The notes beneath the pieces are model-generated. The model had not been told where the DNA came from, did no database searches, and saw nothing but the letters and a program-made list of their open reading frames with translations. 64,000 bases of DNA, taken from contig DATFLY010000127.1 of assembly GCA_035267185.1 (NCBI GenBank), positions 1 to 64,000 on the forward strand, given 5' to 3'. This document shows positions 1 to 8,370 of the stretch, in pieces (position 1 is the stretch's first letter; the number at the start of each line of letters is the position of its first letter). This DNA comes from JAUIBE01 sp035267185. GTDB taxonomy: Bacteria; Pseudomonadota; Gammaproteobacteria; Xanthomonadales; SZUA-36. The translations under genes were made by a program, and so were the position numbers.

Positions 1-75
1 AGGGAAGCAGGCCCAAGGCGACGTGACGCAAGACGCGAAGCGTCGTAGTTAGGAGCCGACGCCGTCGCGGCCGCA

Positions 76-115
76 TCCGAGTCTGCAGGGATGTATTCAT
101 GACGGGTTTTGAAGA
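76..115 (+). repeat. Partial copy of the dispersed repeat core
   Basis: The stretch starting CATCCGAGTCTGCAGGGATG matches the second half of the core at 16526-16560 with a few substitutions, including the following GTATT, ATG and GTTTT blocks. The first half of the core (the ATGATTC/GAATCAT mini-palindrome) is missing and replaced by GC-rich sequence, and no flanking long inverted repeat is seen. I read it as a truncated or decayed copy. Confidence 0.6.
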
Positions 116-179
116 TCACTTTCTCCGATTTTCCTTGACCAGGGTTATTGGGTTTTGAGGTCTAATTTGTGCCTTATTG

Positions 180-295
180 GTTTGAAATCAGACTGAGCTT
201 CTTTCGAATCACGCTGTAAATACGTCCCTGTACGCTCGGATGATTCGTCCCTGAATCATACGGATTCGAAAGAACCTCAATCAGTGATTTCAAAC
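180..295 (-). repeat. Long inverted repeat enclosing the conserved core, copy A
   Basis: The left arm (180-210) and right arm (263-295) pair almost end to end: the outer 11 bp (GTTTGAAATCA) and inner 12 bp (TTCTTTCGAATC) are perfect and the middle is diverged with a 2-nt length difference. The enclosed 52 nt (211-262), read on the minus strand, closely match the core of the element at 16503-16556, while the arms share nothing with the arms there. It lies about 50 bp upstream of the icd -10 candidate and could fold as a cruciform or RNA hairpin. Confidence 0.8.
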
Positions 296-343
296 TGGCG
301 TGAGAGTTATGAAAAGGCCATGAAGCGAGGAGTCACAAGACGG

Positions 344-349
344 TATAAT
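344..349 (+). promoter_or_regulatory. Candidate -10 box for icd
   Basis: A perfect TATAAT lies 30 bp before the icd start, just downstream of the inverted repeat. No good -35 hexamer stands 16-18 bp upstream (TGAAGC is the nearest), so the assignment rests on the -10 box and position only. The icd ribosome-binding site AGAGAGGA follows at 365-372. Confidence 0.4.
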
Positions 350-378
350 GGCCGGCTAGCAAATAGAGAGGACATCGC

Positions 379-1623
379 ATGAGCTATCGCCACATCCAGA
401 TCCCTGAATCAGGTCAGAAAGTCACCATCACAGACGGAAAGTTAAACGTCCCAGATAATCCGATACTTGGATTCATCGAAGGCGACGGCATCGGACCTGA
501 CATTACCTCGGCATGTATGCGCATCTGGAATGCAGCGGTAGAAAAAGCTTATGGCGACAGTCGCAAAGTGCATTGGGCAGAACTCTACCTGGGCGAAAAA
601 GCCGCTGGAATTTATGACGGTGACTATTTCCCGGCAGAAACCCTTGAGGCCATCAAGGACCTGAATGTATCGATCAAGGGGCCTCTGACCACGCCAGTAG
701 GTGGCGGCTTTCGTTCACTGAATGTTTCATTGCGACAAGAGCTTGATCTCTACGCCTGCGTCAGGCCGGTTCAGTATTTCACCGGTGTGCCGTCACCCAT
801 GAAGCGACCTGAAGATGTCGATGTGGTCATTTTCCGCGAAAACACCGAGGACGTTTATGCCGGCATCGAGTACAAATCAGGCACCGATGAAAATAGGAAA
901 CTGGCAAAGTTCCTGCGCGAAGAAATGGGTGTGGATTTCTTTGAAGATGCAGGCCTGGGCATCAAGCCCATTTCTCCTTTCGGATCAAAGCGCCTGGTCA
1001 GAAAAGCCATACAGTACGCCATTGATAACAATCGCGAGAGTGTCACCCTGGTTCACAAGGGCAACATCATGAAGTTTACCGAGGGTGCTTTCCGAAACTG
1101 GGGTTATGAACTGGCAAAAGAAGAGTTTGCCGATCAGACAATCACCGAGGATGAACTCTGGAGCGACCACGACGGAGTAGTGCCTCAAGGCAAAGTGGTC
1201 ATCAAGGACCGCATTGCTGACATCATGTTCCAGTTGATGCAGTTGAGGCCGGCTGAGTTTGATGTTATTGCAACCATGAACCTGAATGGCGACTACCTTT
1301 CAGATGCGCTTGCTGCTGAAGTTGGCGGGATGGGCATCGCGCCTGGAGCCAACATGGCTGACCATGTTGCTGTATTTGAGGCCACCCATGGAACAGCACC
1401 GAAATACGCCAATCAGGACAAGGTCAACCCGAGTTCACTGATGTTTTCCGGAACCATGATGTTTGACTACATCGGTTGGAACGAGGTTACTGGCCTGATC
1501 AATGCAGCTTTTGAGAAAACAGTCGCTGATGGCCTGGTGACTTACGATTTTGCGCGCCAGATGGAGGGTGCCACCCAGGTATCCACATCGGGTTTTGCAG
1601 ACGCGTTAATACAACGACTTTAA
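379..1623 (+). CDS. icd: NADP-dependent isocitrate dehydrogenase
   Basis: This 414-aa protein converts isocitrate to 2-oxoglutarate and CO2 with reduction of NADP in the cytoplasmic TCA cycle. Length and sequence fit the homodimeric Icd family of E. coli type: the start region has the GDGIGPDIT loop, the substrate-binding serine segment is SLNVSLRQELDLYACVRP, and the metal-binding aspartates lie in the region ending NLNGDYLSDALAA. The nucleotide-binding ATHGTAPKYA motif is near residue 337. The ATG has AGAGAGGA at a 6-nt spacing. The DUF455 gene follows after 8 bp, so they are probably co-transcribed. The 2-oxoglutarate product is the substrate of SucAB encoded further along on the other strand. 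Confidence 0.97.
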   Translation: MSYRHIQIPESGQKVTITDGKLNVPDNPILGFIEGDGIGPDITSACMRIWNAAVEKAYGDSRKVHWAELYLGEKAAGIYDGDYFPAETLEAIKDLNVSIKGPLTTPVGGGFRSLNVSLRQELDLYACVRPVQYFTGVPSPMKRPEDVDVVIFRENTEDVYAGIEYKSGTDENRKLAKFLREEMGVDFFEDAGLGIKPISPFGSKRLVRKAIQYAIDNNRESVTLVHKGNIMKFTEGAFRNWGYELAKEEFADQTITEDELWSDHDGVVPQGKVVIKDRIADIMFQLMQLRPAEFDVIATMNLNGDYLSDALAAEVGGMGIAPGANMADHVAVFEATHGTAPKYANQDKVNPSSLMFSGTMMFDYIGWNEVTGLINAAFEKTVADGLVTYDFARQMEGATQVSTSGFADALIQRL

Positions 1624-1631
1624 TCCGGGTC

Positions 1632-2423
1632 ATGACAGGTATTTTCGAAGAGGTTCATAACGCCCTTCGTAACAGTGACCCCGAAGGTAAGTGCGATGCC
1701 GCACTGGCCCTGGGCGCCAACCCGAACATTTCATTTGAAGGTCGCGATTTGCCTGTCGATGACATTGGGGATCCGGGGCGGCCGGCGTTGCCCGAATTGG
1801 TGGAACCAGCGAAAGTACCGCGTCGTCGTTTGGGAAGCGAGACAGGGCGTGCAGCGCTGGTTCATGCCATCGCTCATATTGAATTCAACGCGATAAATCT
1901 TGCGCTTGATGCAGCCTACCGCTTTCGGGAGATGCCGGAACAGTTCACCACTGACTGGCTCTCTGTCGCTTCTGATGAGGCTCGTCATTTCAGGATGTTG
2001 CAGGGACGCCTTGCAGATCTTGGCTATGCCTATGGCGATTTTCCGGCTCATGATGGTCTTTGGGAAATGGCCAAAGTGACATCAGCAAGTTGCCTGGAAC
2101 GCATGGCCCTGGTGCCAAGGGTTCTTGAGGCGAGGGGACTGGATGTCACGCCCGGGATGATTCAGCGTCTCACTTTCCTGGGCGACACACCAACCGTCGA
2201 AATTCTTGAGGTCATCCTGCAAGAAGAAGTACGTCATGTTGCGATTGGTACGCACTGGTTTCGATTTTGTTGTGAGCGTGACTCACGCGATCCACTGTCA
2301 ACATTTCTGGAGCTGTTGCGCAGGCATTTTGGTAAGCCAAGAGGGCCCTTCAATGTTGATGCTCGGTTATTGGCCGGGTTCACACCCGAGGAGCTGCAAG
2401 CGCTCGAGGATCAGGCTGCTTGA
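1632..2423 (+). CDS. DUF455 family ferritin-like protein
   Basis: This 263-aa protein belongs to the DUF455 family, whose members have a ferritin-like four-helix bundle with a probable di-metal site; the biochemical role is not established. The metal-ligand type motifs visible are IAHIEFNAINLALDA, DEARHFRMLQGRL and EEVRHVAIGTHWF, the E-x-x-H spacing expected for a di-iron carboxylate protein. It starts with ATG 8 bp after icd, and its TGA stop overlaps the TTG start of the next gene by 4 nt. In related proteins it has been linked only loosely to oxygen or radical chemistry, so I assign no reaction. Confidence 0.85.
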   Translation: MTGIFEEVHNALRNSDPEGKCDAALALGANPNISFEGRDLPVDDIGDPGRPALPELVEPAKVPRRRLGSETGRAALVHAIAHIEFNAINLALDAAYRFREMPEQFTTDWLSVASDEARHFRMLQGRLADLGYAYGDFPAHDGLWEMAKVTSASCLERMALVPRVLEARGLDVTPGMIQRLTFLGDTPTVEILEVILQEEVRHVAIGTHWFRFCCERDSRDPLSTFLELLRRHFGKPRGPFNVDARLLAGFTPEELQALEDQAA

Positions 2424-3184
2424 GCAACAATCAGACTCCATTCAAGGATCACTTTTCAGGCCACGCTGAAGAATACGCCAGTTTCAGGCCCACATACCCC
2501 ACAGCCTTGTTTCAATGGCTGGCAGAGCACTCACCTCAAAATAGGCTCGCCTGGGATTGTGCTTCCGGCAATGGCCAGGCTGCCCAGGCACTGGTGGAGT
2601 ATTTCGATGCGGTTGTTGCCAGTGATGCAAGTTCACAGCAACTGCAACATGCATCTGAGCATCCTCGAATTGACTATCGGGTTGAAGCCGCAGAAAACAG
2701 CAGTCTGGCGGGACAAAGCGTCGACCTGGTGACCGTCGCGCAGGCCTACCACTGGTTTGATCATGACAGGTTTCATCGCGAGGTCGAAAGGGTGTTGAAA
2801 CCTGGTGGCTTACTCGCAGTCTGGACTTACAAGCTGGCCATGATCAATGCAGGCATTGATGCTCTGGTCTATGATCTTTACGAGAATGTTCTGGGGCAGT
2901 ACTGGCCTGAAGAGCGAACCTTCATCGAACGGGATTACGCGGATTTCAGCTTGCCCTGGCAGGAATTGTCAGTTCAGGGGTTTTCAATGACTGTCGAATG
3001 GAGGCTGGACCAGTTGCTGGGCTACCTGGGGACCTGGTCTGCATTGAAGCGGTACCGGAAAGTCAATAACGACAACCCGCTGGAAAATGCTCGGCGGACT
3101 TTATCAGAGGTATGGGGGAAGCCGGAAGAGTCCAAGACAGTTGAATGGCCCCTGGTGCTCAGGGTTTGTCGAAAACCGGATTAG
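2420..3184 (+). CDS. Class I SAM-dependent methyltransferase
   Basis: A 254-aa cytoplasmic methyltransferase of the methyltransferase-11 type. The SAM-binding motif I is DCASGNGQAAQAL (around residues 41-53), followed by an acidic residue at the end of strand 2 (VVASDAS) and the motif VTVAQAYHWFDHDRF, which is common in a clade of uncharacterised enzymes resembling the trans-aconitate methyltransferase group. The substrate cannot be told. The start is TTG at 2420, overlapping the stop of the DUF455 gene; GAGGA at 2405-2409 serves as ribosome-binding site. The stop shares TTAG with the stop of the converging lpxH. Confidence 0.82.
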   Translation: MSNNQTPFKDHFSGHAEEYASFRPTYPTALFQWLAEHSPQNRLAWDCASGNGQAAQALVEYFDAVVASDASSQQLQHASEHPRIDYRVEAAENSSLAGQSVDLVTVAQAYHWFDHDRFHREVERVLKPGGLLAVWTYKLAMINAGIDALVYDLYENVLGQYWPEERTFIERDYADFSLPWQELSVQGFSMTVEWRLDQLLGYLGTWSALKRYRKVNNDNPLENARRTLSEVWGKPEESKTVEWPLVLRVCRKPD

Positions 3185-3918
3185 TCCTGGTCTGTTACTT
3201 CGAGAGATTGCTCAGATTGCCCTGCCTCTGAGACCCAAAGAACACTTCCGTTTTCGTACCAATCCGCCAGTACAGTGCGCCTGGCTTCACTTCCATCGTC
3301 AAGTACATGTTTGTGAAAAGCAGGACGGTGCGTATGGCCATGAATCATTCGATTAACATCGTGATCCTGAAAGGCCGCAATGACAGCTTTCTGATTGACG
3401 TCCATGATCTCCATGCTGGCCCCGGCGGTATGCTGTTTGCTCGCATCACGTGCCTGTTGGGCAATGTTCAGTCTTGATTCCACCGACTGGGCCAGGAACA
3501 TGGCCTGCCAGTCAGGATTTCTCACCTGTTTCCTGAAGGCCTGGTACTCCACATCGTCAGTGCAAAGGGTGTCGCCATGAAGCACGAGTGTCGGCTCACC
3601 GTAAAGATCGATAACGAGCGTTTCCGGTAGCAGTTCCAAACCTGCCAGTTCGGTGAAAGATGTTCCGATCAGAAAATCGCGGTTTCCATGCATGAAATAA
3701 CACGGAACACCAGAATCTGATAATCGCCTGATTCCTTCCGCCACTTGCCTGGCTGTTTCTGTGAGAACGTCATCTCCAATCCAGAATTCGAACAGATCAC
3801 CCAGGATATATAAAGCATCAGCGTCCCTGGCCGGGCCATTGAGCAACCTGAGAAGCAGGGCGCTTATCTGCGGCCTGCTTTCTTCAAGGTGCAGATCTGA
3901 AATGAAGAGTACTGCCAT
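3181..3918 (-). CDS. lpxH: UDP-2,3-diacylglucosamine diphosphatase LpxH
   Basis: This 245-aa peripheral membrane enzyme hydrolyses UDP-2,3-diacylglucosamine to lipid X and UMP in lipid A synthesis. It has the calcineurin-like metallophosphoesterase signature: FISDLHLEE at the N-terminus, ILGDLFEFWIGDD, MHGNRDFLIG, VLHGDTLCTDD and the C-terminal IHGHTHRPAFH. Length matches the family (about 240 aa). It lies 9 bp downstream of the cyclophilin gene on the same strand, an arrangement seen in other gammaproteobacteria, and is likely translated from the same mRNA. Confidence 0.95.
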   Translation of the reverse strand: MAVLFISDLHLEESRPQISALLLRLLNGPARDADALYILGDLFEFWIGDDVLTETARQVAEGIRRLSDSGVPCYFMHGNRDFLIGTSFTELAGLELLPETLVIDLYGEPTLVLHGDTLCTDDVEYQAFRKQVRNPDWQAMFLAQSVESRLNIAQQARDASKQHTAGASMEIMDVNQKAVIAAFQDHDVNRMIHGHTHRPAFHKHVLDDGSEARRTVLADWYENGSVLWVSEAGQSEQSLEVTDQD

Positions 3919-3927
3919 CCGGATCGA

Positions 3928-4539
3928 TTATTCGGCTGTTACAACCTCGACACTCTCTATGATGACTGGTGTGACCGGGACGTCATGGTAAGGCGGGTAG
4001 GAGGTGGTCTCAACAAAGCGAATGTCGTCAACCACTTCCATTCCCTCAGTGACGCGTCCGAAAACGGTGTAGCCCGCAGAAGTCGGATTGTAATCAAGTG
4101 ATCCATTGTCCTGGACATTGATAAAGAACTGCGAAGTGGCCGAATCAGGATCGGAGGTGCGGGCCATGGCGACTGTGCCACGTGTATTGGAGATTCCATT
4201 GTTTGCCTCGTTGACAACGGGTTCCCTTGTGGCCTTCGGCTTGAGGTCTTCTGTCATTCCGCCGCCCTGGATCATGAAATGACTGATCACCCTGTGAAAC
4301 ACGGTTCCCTCGTAGAAACCCTCATTCGCGTAAGAAATAAAGTTTTCGACAGAAGCCGGCGCCTCCTCTGCATAAAGTTCAAGGGTGATCTCGCCGAGAC
4401 TGGTTGTAATGACCACGGTTGGGTTTTCGATGGTCCCGGAAGCCGCTTCTTCGGCGTCGTCCTGTGCCCAGGCCTGTGTGCTCATCATTGTAAAAGCCAG
4501 AAGGAGTAAAGCGCTCGTGTTAACTGATCGAAACTTCAT
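3928..4539 (-). CDS. Periplasmic cyclophilin-type peptidyl-prolyl isomerase
   Basis: A 203-aa cyclophilin that catalyses proline cis/trans isomerisation. The reading frame is open upstream to 4785, but the start at 4539 is preferred because AGAGGA sits 7 nt before it and the protein then begins with a clear signal peptide (MKF-RSVN, a leucine-rich core, cut near TQAWA). The mature part carries the bacterial short cyclophilin motifs: FISYANEGFYEGTVFHRVI, FMIQGGGMTEDL, GTVAMART, ATSQFFINVQDN and YTVFGRVTEGMEVVDDI. It is therefore most likely a PpiA-like periplasmic foldase, followed by lpxH 9 bp downstream. Confidence 0.92.
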   Translation of the reverse strand: MKFRSVNTSALLLLAFTMMSTQAWAQDDAEEAASGTIENPTVVITTSLGEITLELYAEEAPASVENFISYANEGFYEGTVFHRVISHFMIQGGGMTEDLKPKATREPVVNEANNGISNTRGTVAMARTSDPDSATSQFFINVQDNGSLDYNPTSAGYTVFGRVTEGMEVVDDIRFVETTSYPPYHDVPVTPVIIESVEVVTAE

Positions 4540-4690
4540 TGCAACAAATCCTCTGCATTTGGCAGGCAAGTATTCCTGCTCATGTGGAATAAAAAGGGCA
4601 TGATACTGGTGCGCGCCCGTCGCGGCCAGCAAAAGACGTGATACCGGCCTTTTTGCCAAGCCTTGTGAAGCGCTTTTGACAGGCAATTTG

Positions 4691-4699
4691 TGGTATAAT
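4691..4699 (+). promoter_or_regulatory. Candidate extended -10 promoter for gyrA
   Basis: TGGTATAAT is an extended -10 element (TGnTATAAT). A TTGACA lies at 4676-4681 but only 12 bp away, too close for a standard -35, so the extended -10 would have to carry recognition. It implies a leader of about 115 nt before gyrA, with a CCGCA-TAAA-TGCGG hairpin at 4750-4763. A second TATAAT at 4798-4803 has no usable -35. Confidence 0.4.
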
Positions 4700-4819
4700 T
4701 CAACACTTGCATTTCCCGCATCGAAGCCCTCGAAAAATACCGGGTATTCCGCATAAATGCGGATAATAATAATTATAAAAAACAATCACATAAACACTAT
4801 AATTAAACTAATTTAACCT

Positions 4820-7387
4820 ATGGCTGAACTCGCCAAAGAAGTACTCCAGGTCAATCTCGAAGACGAAATGCGCAAGTCCTACCTGGACTATGCCATGAGC
4901 GTCATTATCGGACGTGCTTTGCCAGACGTTCGGGACGGCTTAAAACCGGTTCACCGGCGCGTTCTTTTTGCCATGAGCGAGCTGGGAAATTACTACAACC
5001 GGCCGTACAAGAAGTCGGCTCGAATCGTTGGTGATGTCATCGGTAAGTACCACCCCCATGGTGATACAGCCGTCTATGACACCATCGTTCGTATGGCGCA
5101 GCCTTTCGCCATGCGATACCTGCTGGTTGACGGTCAGGGTAACTTCGGCTCCGTTGACGGAGACGCTCCGGCAGCCATGCGTTACACCGAAGTACGCATG
5201 GCCAGGCTGGCTCATGAGATTCTTGCCGACCTTGACAAGGAAACTGTCGATTTTGCGCCCAACTACGACGAGACTGAGCGCGAACCTGTCGTTATGCCGA
5301 CTCGTGTCCCGACCCTGCTGATCAACGGTTCGGCCGGTATTGCTGTTGGTATGGCCACCAACATTCCTCCGCATAACCTGACCGAGGTGATTAACGCCAC
5401 CATCGCGCTGATTGATGATCCGGATCTTGAAGTCGAAGGGATCATGGAGCACCTGCCTGGACCTGATTTTCCCACTGCAGCTTTCATTAATGGCGCAAGC
5501 GGTATTGAGGAAGCCTATCGCACCGGTCGTGGGCGCATTTACATGCGGTCACGTGCCGAGATAGAGACCAACGAGTCAAGCGGTAAACAAGCCATCATCG
5601 TCACTGAAATCCCTTACCAGGTAAACAAGGCTCGCTTGCTTGAGAAAATCGCCGAGCTGGTCAGGGAAAAGAAGATCGAGGGTATCACGGAGCTGCGCGA
5701 TGAGTCTGACAAGGACGGCATGCGGATTGTCATCGAGCTGAGGCGCGGTGAGGTTCCGGAGGTCATTCTAAACAATCTCTACAAACAGACCGTGATGCAG
5801 ACCGTCTTTGGCATCAACATGGTTGCATTGGTTGATGGGCAGCCGCGTCTCCTTAACCTCAGGGAGGTGCTGCAGGCGTTTATCGGGCATCGACGTGAAA
5901 TTGTGACGCGTCGTTCGCTCTACGAATTGCGCAAAGCTCGAGACCGTGCCCACGTACTTGAAGGCCTGACTGTCGCGCTTGCCAACCTTGATGAGGTGAT
6001 TGCGATGATCAAGGCTTCCAATACGCCCGCAGAGGCAAAGGAAGCCCTGGTGGCCCAGCTCTGGGATCCTGGCATGGTGCGTGCCATGCTGGGGCAGGGT
6101 GGTGCAAAAACCTCACGTCCGGAAGATCTGGACAAAAATTTCGGATTGCATGAAAAGGGATACCAGTTGTCGCCTGTACAGGCACAGGAAATCCTGAACA
6201 TGCGTCTGCATCGCCTGACTGGTCTGGAGCAGGAGAAGCTGACCGATGAGTACGGCGAAATTCTGAAACAGGTCCAACTGCTCCTGGAAATTCTTTCCAA
6301 CCCCTCGAGACTGATGGAAGTCATTCGCGAGGAACTGGAGGAGATTCGGGAACAATACGGGGACGAGCGAAGAACCGACATCATCCAGTCGCGCCTCGAT
6401 TTGAGCATGGAAGACCTGATCACCGAAGAAGACGTGGTGGTGACTCTTTCACATGCTGGATACGCCAAGTCACAGACCCTTGACCGCTACAAGGCACAGC
6501 GTCGCGGTGGTACCGGAAAATCGGCCACCAAGGTCAAGGATGAAGATTTCATTGATGAGCTGTTTATCGCCAACACTCATGACACATTGCTGTGCTTTAC
6601 CAGTCATGGCCGCATTCACTGGCTCAAGGTCTATGAATTACCGCAGGCGAGTCATGCCAGTCGTGGTAAGCCGATTGTGAATCTGTTACCGCTGGAAAAA
6701 GAAGAGCGAGTCAACGCCGTATTACCGGTTCGGGAATACTCGGATGACAAGTTTGTATTCTTTTCCACCAGGCGCGGAATCGTGAAGAAGACACCTTTGT
6801 CAGATTATTCACGACCTCGTGCAAACGGAATCTGGGCCATCGACCTGGCTGATGATGATGATCTTGTCAACGTCGCGCTTACAGATGGCGAGCAGGACAT
6901 CATGCTGTTTTCCAGCTCGGGTAAATGCATCAAATTCCGGGAATCAGATGTTCGACCGATGGGACGTGTTGCTCGAGGTGTCATCGGCATCCGTATGCCG
7001 GAAGAGCATGATGTCGTTTCCATGCTGGTGCTGAGTGAAGGTGAGATTCTTTCTGTTACTGCCAACGGTTTCGGAAAACGCACCGCGGTTGATGAGCATC
7101 CTCAGCAGGGAAGGGGTGGCCAGGGTGTGATCGGTATCCAGACATCAGAACGCAATGGTCGAGTGATTTCAGCGATACAGGTTTTGAACGGTGACGATAT
7201 TATGCTGATCTCAGACGGCGGCACGCTGGTCCGTACATCCGTTGAGCAAATTTCCACCATGGGTCGAAATACCCAGGGCGTGACCCTGATTCGCCTCAGA
7301 AACGACGAGCACCTCGTTGGCCTGGCCAGGATCGAGGAAGAAGACGATCCCGAAGTCGTTGAGGCAGTAGAGGAAGCGGCTGATTAA
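4820..7387 (+). CDS. gyrA: DNA gyrase subunit A
   Basis: The 855-aa breakage-reunion subunit of gyrase, acting with GyrB to introduce negative supercoils. The winged-helix region carries RALPDVRDGLKPVHRRVLF, the catalytic tyrosine is Tyr122 in AAMRYTEVR, and the C-terminal beta-pinwheel has the GyrA box QRRGGTG plus repeats such as GKCIKFRESDVRPMGR. At the quinolone-determining positions it has Thr83 (HPHGDT) and Asp87; Thr83 replaces the E. coli serine and is also the wild-type residue of Pseudomonas aeruginosa. The acidic tail (EEEDDPEVVEAVEEAAD) is typical. Its TAA stop shares TTAA with the stop of the converging peroxiredoxin gene. Confidence 0.98.
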   Translation: MAELAKEVLQVNLEDEMRKSYLDYAMSVIIGRALPDVRDGLKPVHRRVLFAMSELGNYYNRPYKKSARIVGDVIGKYHPHGDTAVYDTIVRMAQPFAMRYLLVDGQGNFGSVDGDAPAAMRYTEVRMARLAHEILADLDKETVDFAPNYDETEREPVVMPTRVPTLLINGSAGIAVGMATNIPPHNLTEVINATIALIDDPDLEVEGIMEHLPGPDFPTAAFINGASGIEEAYRTGRGRIYMRSRAEIETNESSGKQAIIVTEIPYQVNKARLLEKIAELVREKKIEGITELRDESDKDGMRIVIELRRGEVPEVILNNLYKQTVMQTVFGINMVALVDGQPRLLNLREVLQAFIGHRREIVTRRSLYELRKARDRAHVLEGLTVALANLDEVIAMIKASNTPAEAKEALVAQLWDPGMVRAMLGQGGAKTSRPEDLDKNFGLHEKGYQLSPVQAQEILNMRLHRLTGLEQEKLTDEYGEILKQVQLLLEILSNPSRLMEVIREELEEIREQYGDERRTDIIQSRLDLSMEDLITEEDVVVTLSHAGYAKSQTLDRYKAQRRGGTGKSATKVKDEDFIDELFIANTHDTLLCFTSHGRIHWLKVYELPQASHASRGKPIVNLLPLEKEERVNAVLPVREYSDDKFVFFSTRRGIVKKTPLSDYSRPRANGIWAIDLADDDDLVNVALTDGEQDIMLFSSSGKCIKFRESDVRPMGRVARGVIGIRMPEEHDVVSMLVLSEGEILSVTANGFGKRTAVDEHPQQGRGGQGVIGIQTSERNGRVISAIQVLNGDDIMLISDGGTLVRTSVEQISTMGRNTQGVTLIRLRNDEHLVGLARIEEEDDPEVVEAVEEAAD

Positions 7388-7863
7388 AGTTCGTTTAAGA
7401 CGTGCTCGGCCGCACTGACCCGAAATTCTCCAGGCGCTTCAACAAACAATTTGGTCACCACCCCATCGTCTGCGATCAATGCAAAACGTTGAGAGCGATG
7501 CCCCATGCCAAAACCGGTTGCGTCCATTTCCAGGCCCAGCGCTTTCGCAAAATCACCGTTTCCATCAGCCAGCATTGTAATGCTGTCAGCATTGGCGCTC
7601 TTGCCCCATGCATTCATTACAAATACGTCATTGACTGACATACAGGCAATTTCATCTGCCCCTTTGGAGAGAATATCCTGCGCGTGATCCACAAATCCAG
7701 GCAAATGCTTTGCTGAACAGGTCGGTGTAAATGCGCCCGGCACTGAAAAAAGAACAATACGTTTACCAGCGAAGTATTCACTGGTTGACAACGGCGATGG
7801 CCCATCACTGGTCATTACAGAAAGTGTGGCGTCAGGAATGCGGTCTCCGGCCTTGATCGTCAT
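7384..7863 (-). CDS. Peroxiredoxin, Prx5-type
   Basis: This 159-aa cytosolic thiol peroxidase reduces hydrogen and organic peroxides. The peroxidatic cysteine lies in the Prx5 signature PGAFTPTCSAKHLPG, and the VNDVFVMNAW segment and C-terminal EAPGEFRVS(A)AE are characteristic of this subfamily. A second cysteine is present in EIACMSVND, the site of a resolving cysteine only in some members, so a one-cysteine mechanism using glutathione or a thioredoxin-type reductant is plausible. Length fits the family. The gene stands alone, convergent with gyrA and sharing its stop bases. Confidence 0.93.
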   Translation of the reverse strand: MTIKAGDRIPDATLSVMTSDGPSPLSTSEYFAGKRIVLFSVPGAFTPTCSAKHLPGFVDHAQDILSKGADEIACMSVNDVFVMNAWGKSANADSITMLADGNGDFAKALGLEMDATGFGMGHRSQRFALIADDGVVTKLFVEAPGEFRVSAAEHVLNEL

Positions 7864-7915
7864 CGAAGCTCCTTGAAAATGGTATTTTGGGTTTTGCCCT
7901 GTTCCGATCCGGAAG

Positions 7916-8281
7916 CTAGGCAGCCATTACTTCCCGTATTGCGGAAAGCAGGTGATTGGGATTGACGGGCTTTGTGATGTAATTGCTTGCCCCCTGTCTC
8001 ATGCCCCAGACCTTGTCTGATTCCTGGGACTTGCTGGTCACAAAAATAACCGGGATGTTACAGGTGATTTCATCACGTGTGAGTTTTCGGGTGGCCTGAT
8101 AGCCGCTCATGCCGGGCATCACCACATCCATCAGGATGACAGAGGGCATCTCTGAAGTTGCGAGCTGAAGTGCCATCTCTCCGCTTTCAGCGGTGACGGT
8201 CTCCAGTCCTCCTTTTTCTACGATTCTTTTCAGGCTATACAACTGAGCCGGAGAATCATCAACAATTAAAATCTTGGGCAT
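7916..8281 (-). CDS. PilH/CheY-like single-domain response regulator
   Basis: A 121-aa stand-alone receiver domain. The acidic pocket is in ILIVDDSPAQ, the phospho-acceptor aspartate in VILMDVVMPGMSGYQATRKL, the switch threonine in PVIFVTSKSQ and the conserved lysine in YITKPVNP. The sequence most resembles PilH of the Pil-Chp type IV pilus chemosensory system (MPKILIVDDSPAQ, DKVWGMRQGA). No pil or chp genes are next to it, so its kinase must be encoded elsewhere and the PilH name stays provisional. GGAG precedes the ATG at a good distance. Confidence 0.85.
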   Translation of the reverse strand: MPKILIVDDSPAQLYSLKRIVEKGGLETVTAESGEMALQLATSEMPSVILMDVVMPGMSGYQATRKLTRDEITCNIPVIFVTSKSQESDKVWGMRQGASNYITKPVNPNHLLSAIREVMAA

Positions 8282-8370
8282 TTACATACTCCAAAAAAAC
8301 CTATCTCCCCGGCACTGGCAATATTATGCCCGAAATCGCCCCCGGAACATAGTGCGCATCTCTATGAATG

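Larger units (their letters stand above)
1..378. other. Non-coding region upstream of icd
   Basis: No convincing gene is visible in these bases. They hold a short GACGC-GAA-GCGTC hairpin (32-44), a partial copy of a repeat core (about 76-115), a long inverted repeat around a full core (180-295) and the icd promoter region. The left edge of the window cuts whatever lies further upstream. Confidence 0.7.

Noticed and set aside
4676..4699. TTGACA and TATAAT before gyrA as a standard sigma-70 promoter
   Set aside because: The hexamers are only 12 bp apart, too close; only the extended -10 reading is kept as a candidate.
4540..4785. 82-residue N-terminal extension of the cyclophilin
   Set aside because: The internal ATG at 4539 has a good ribosome-binding site and a normal signal peptide right after it; the extension reads through the gyrA promoter region.
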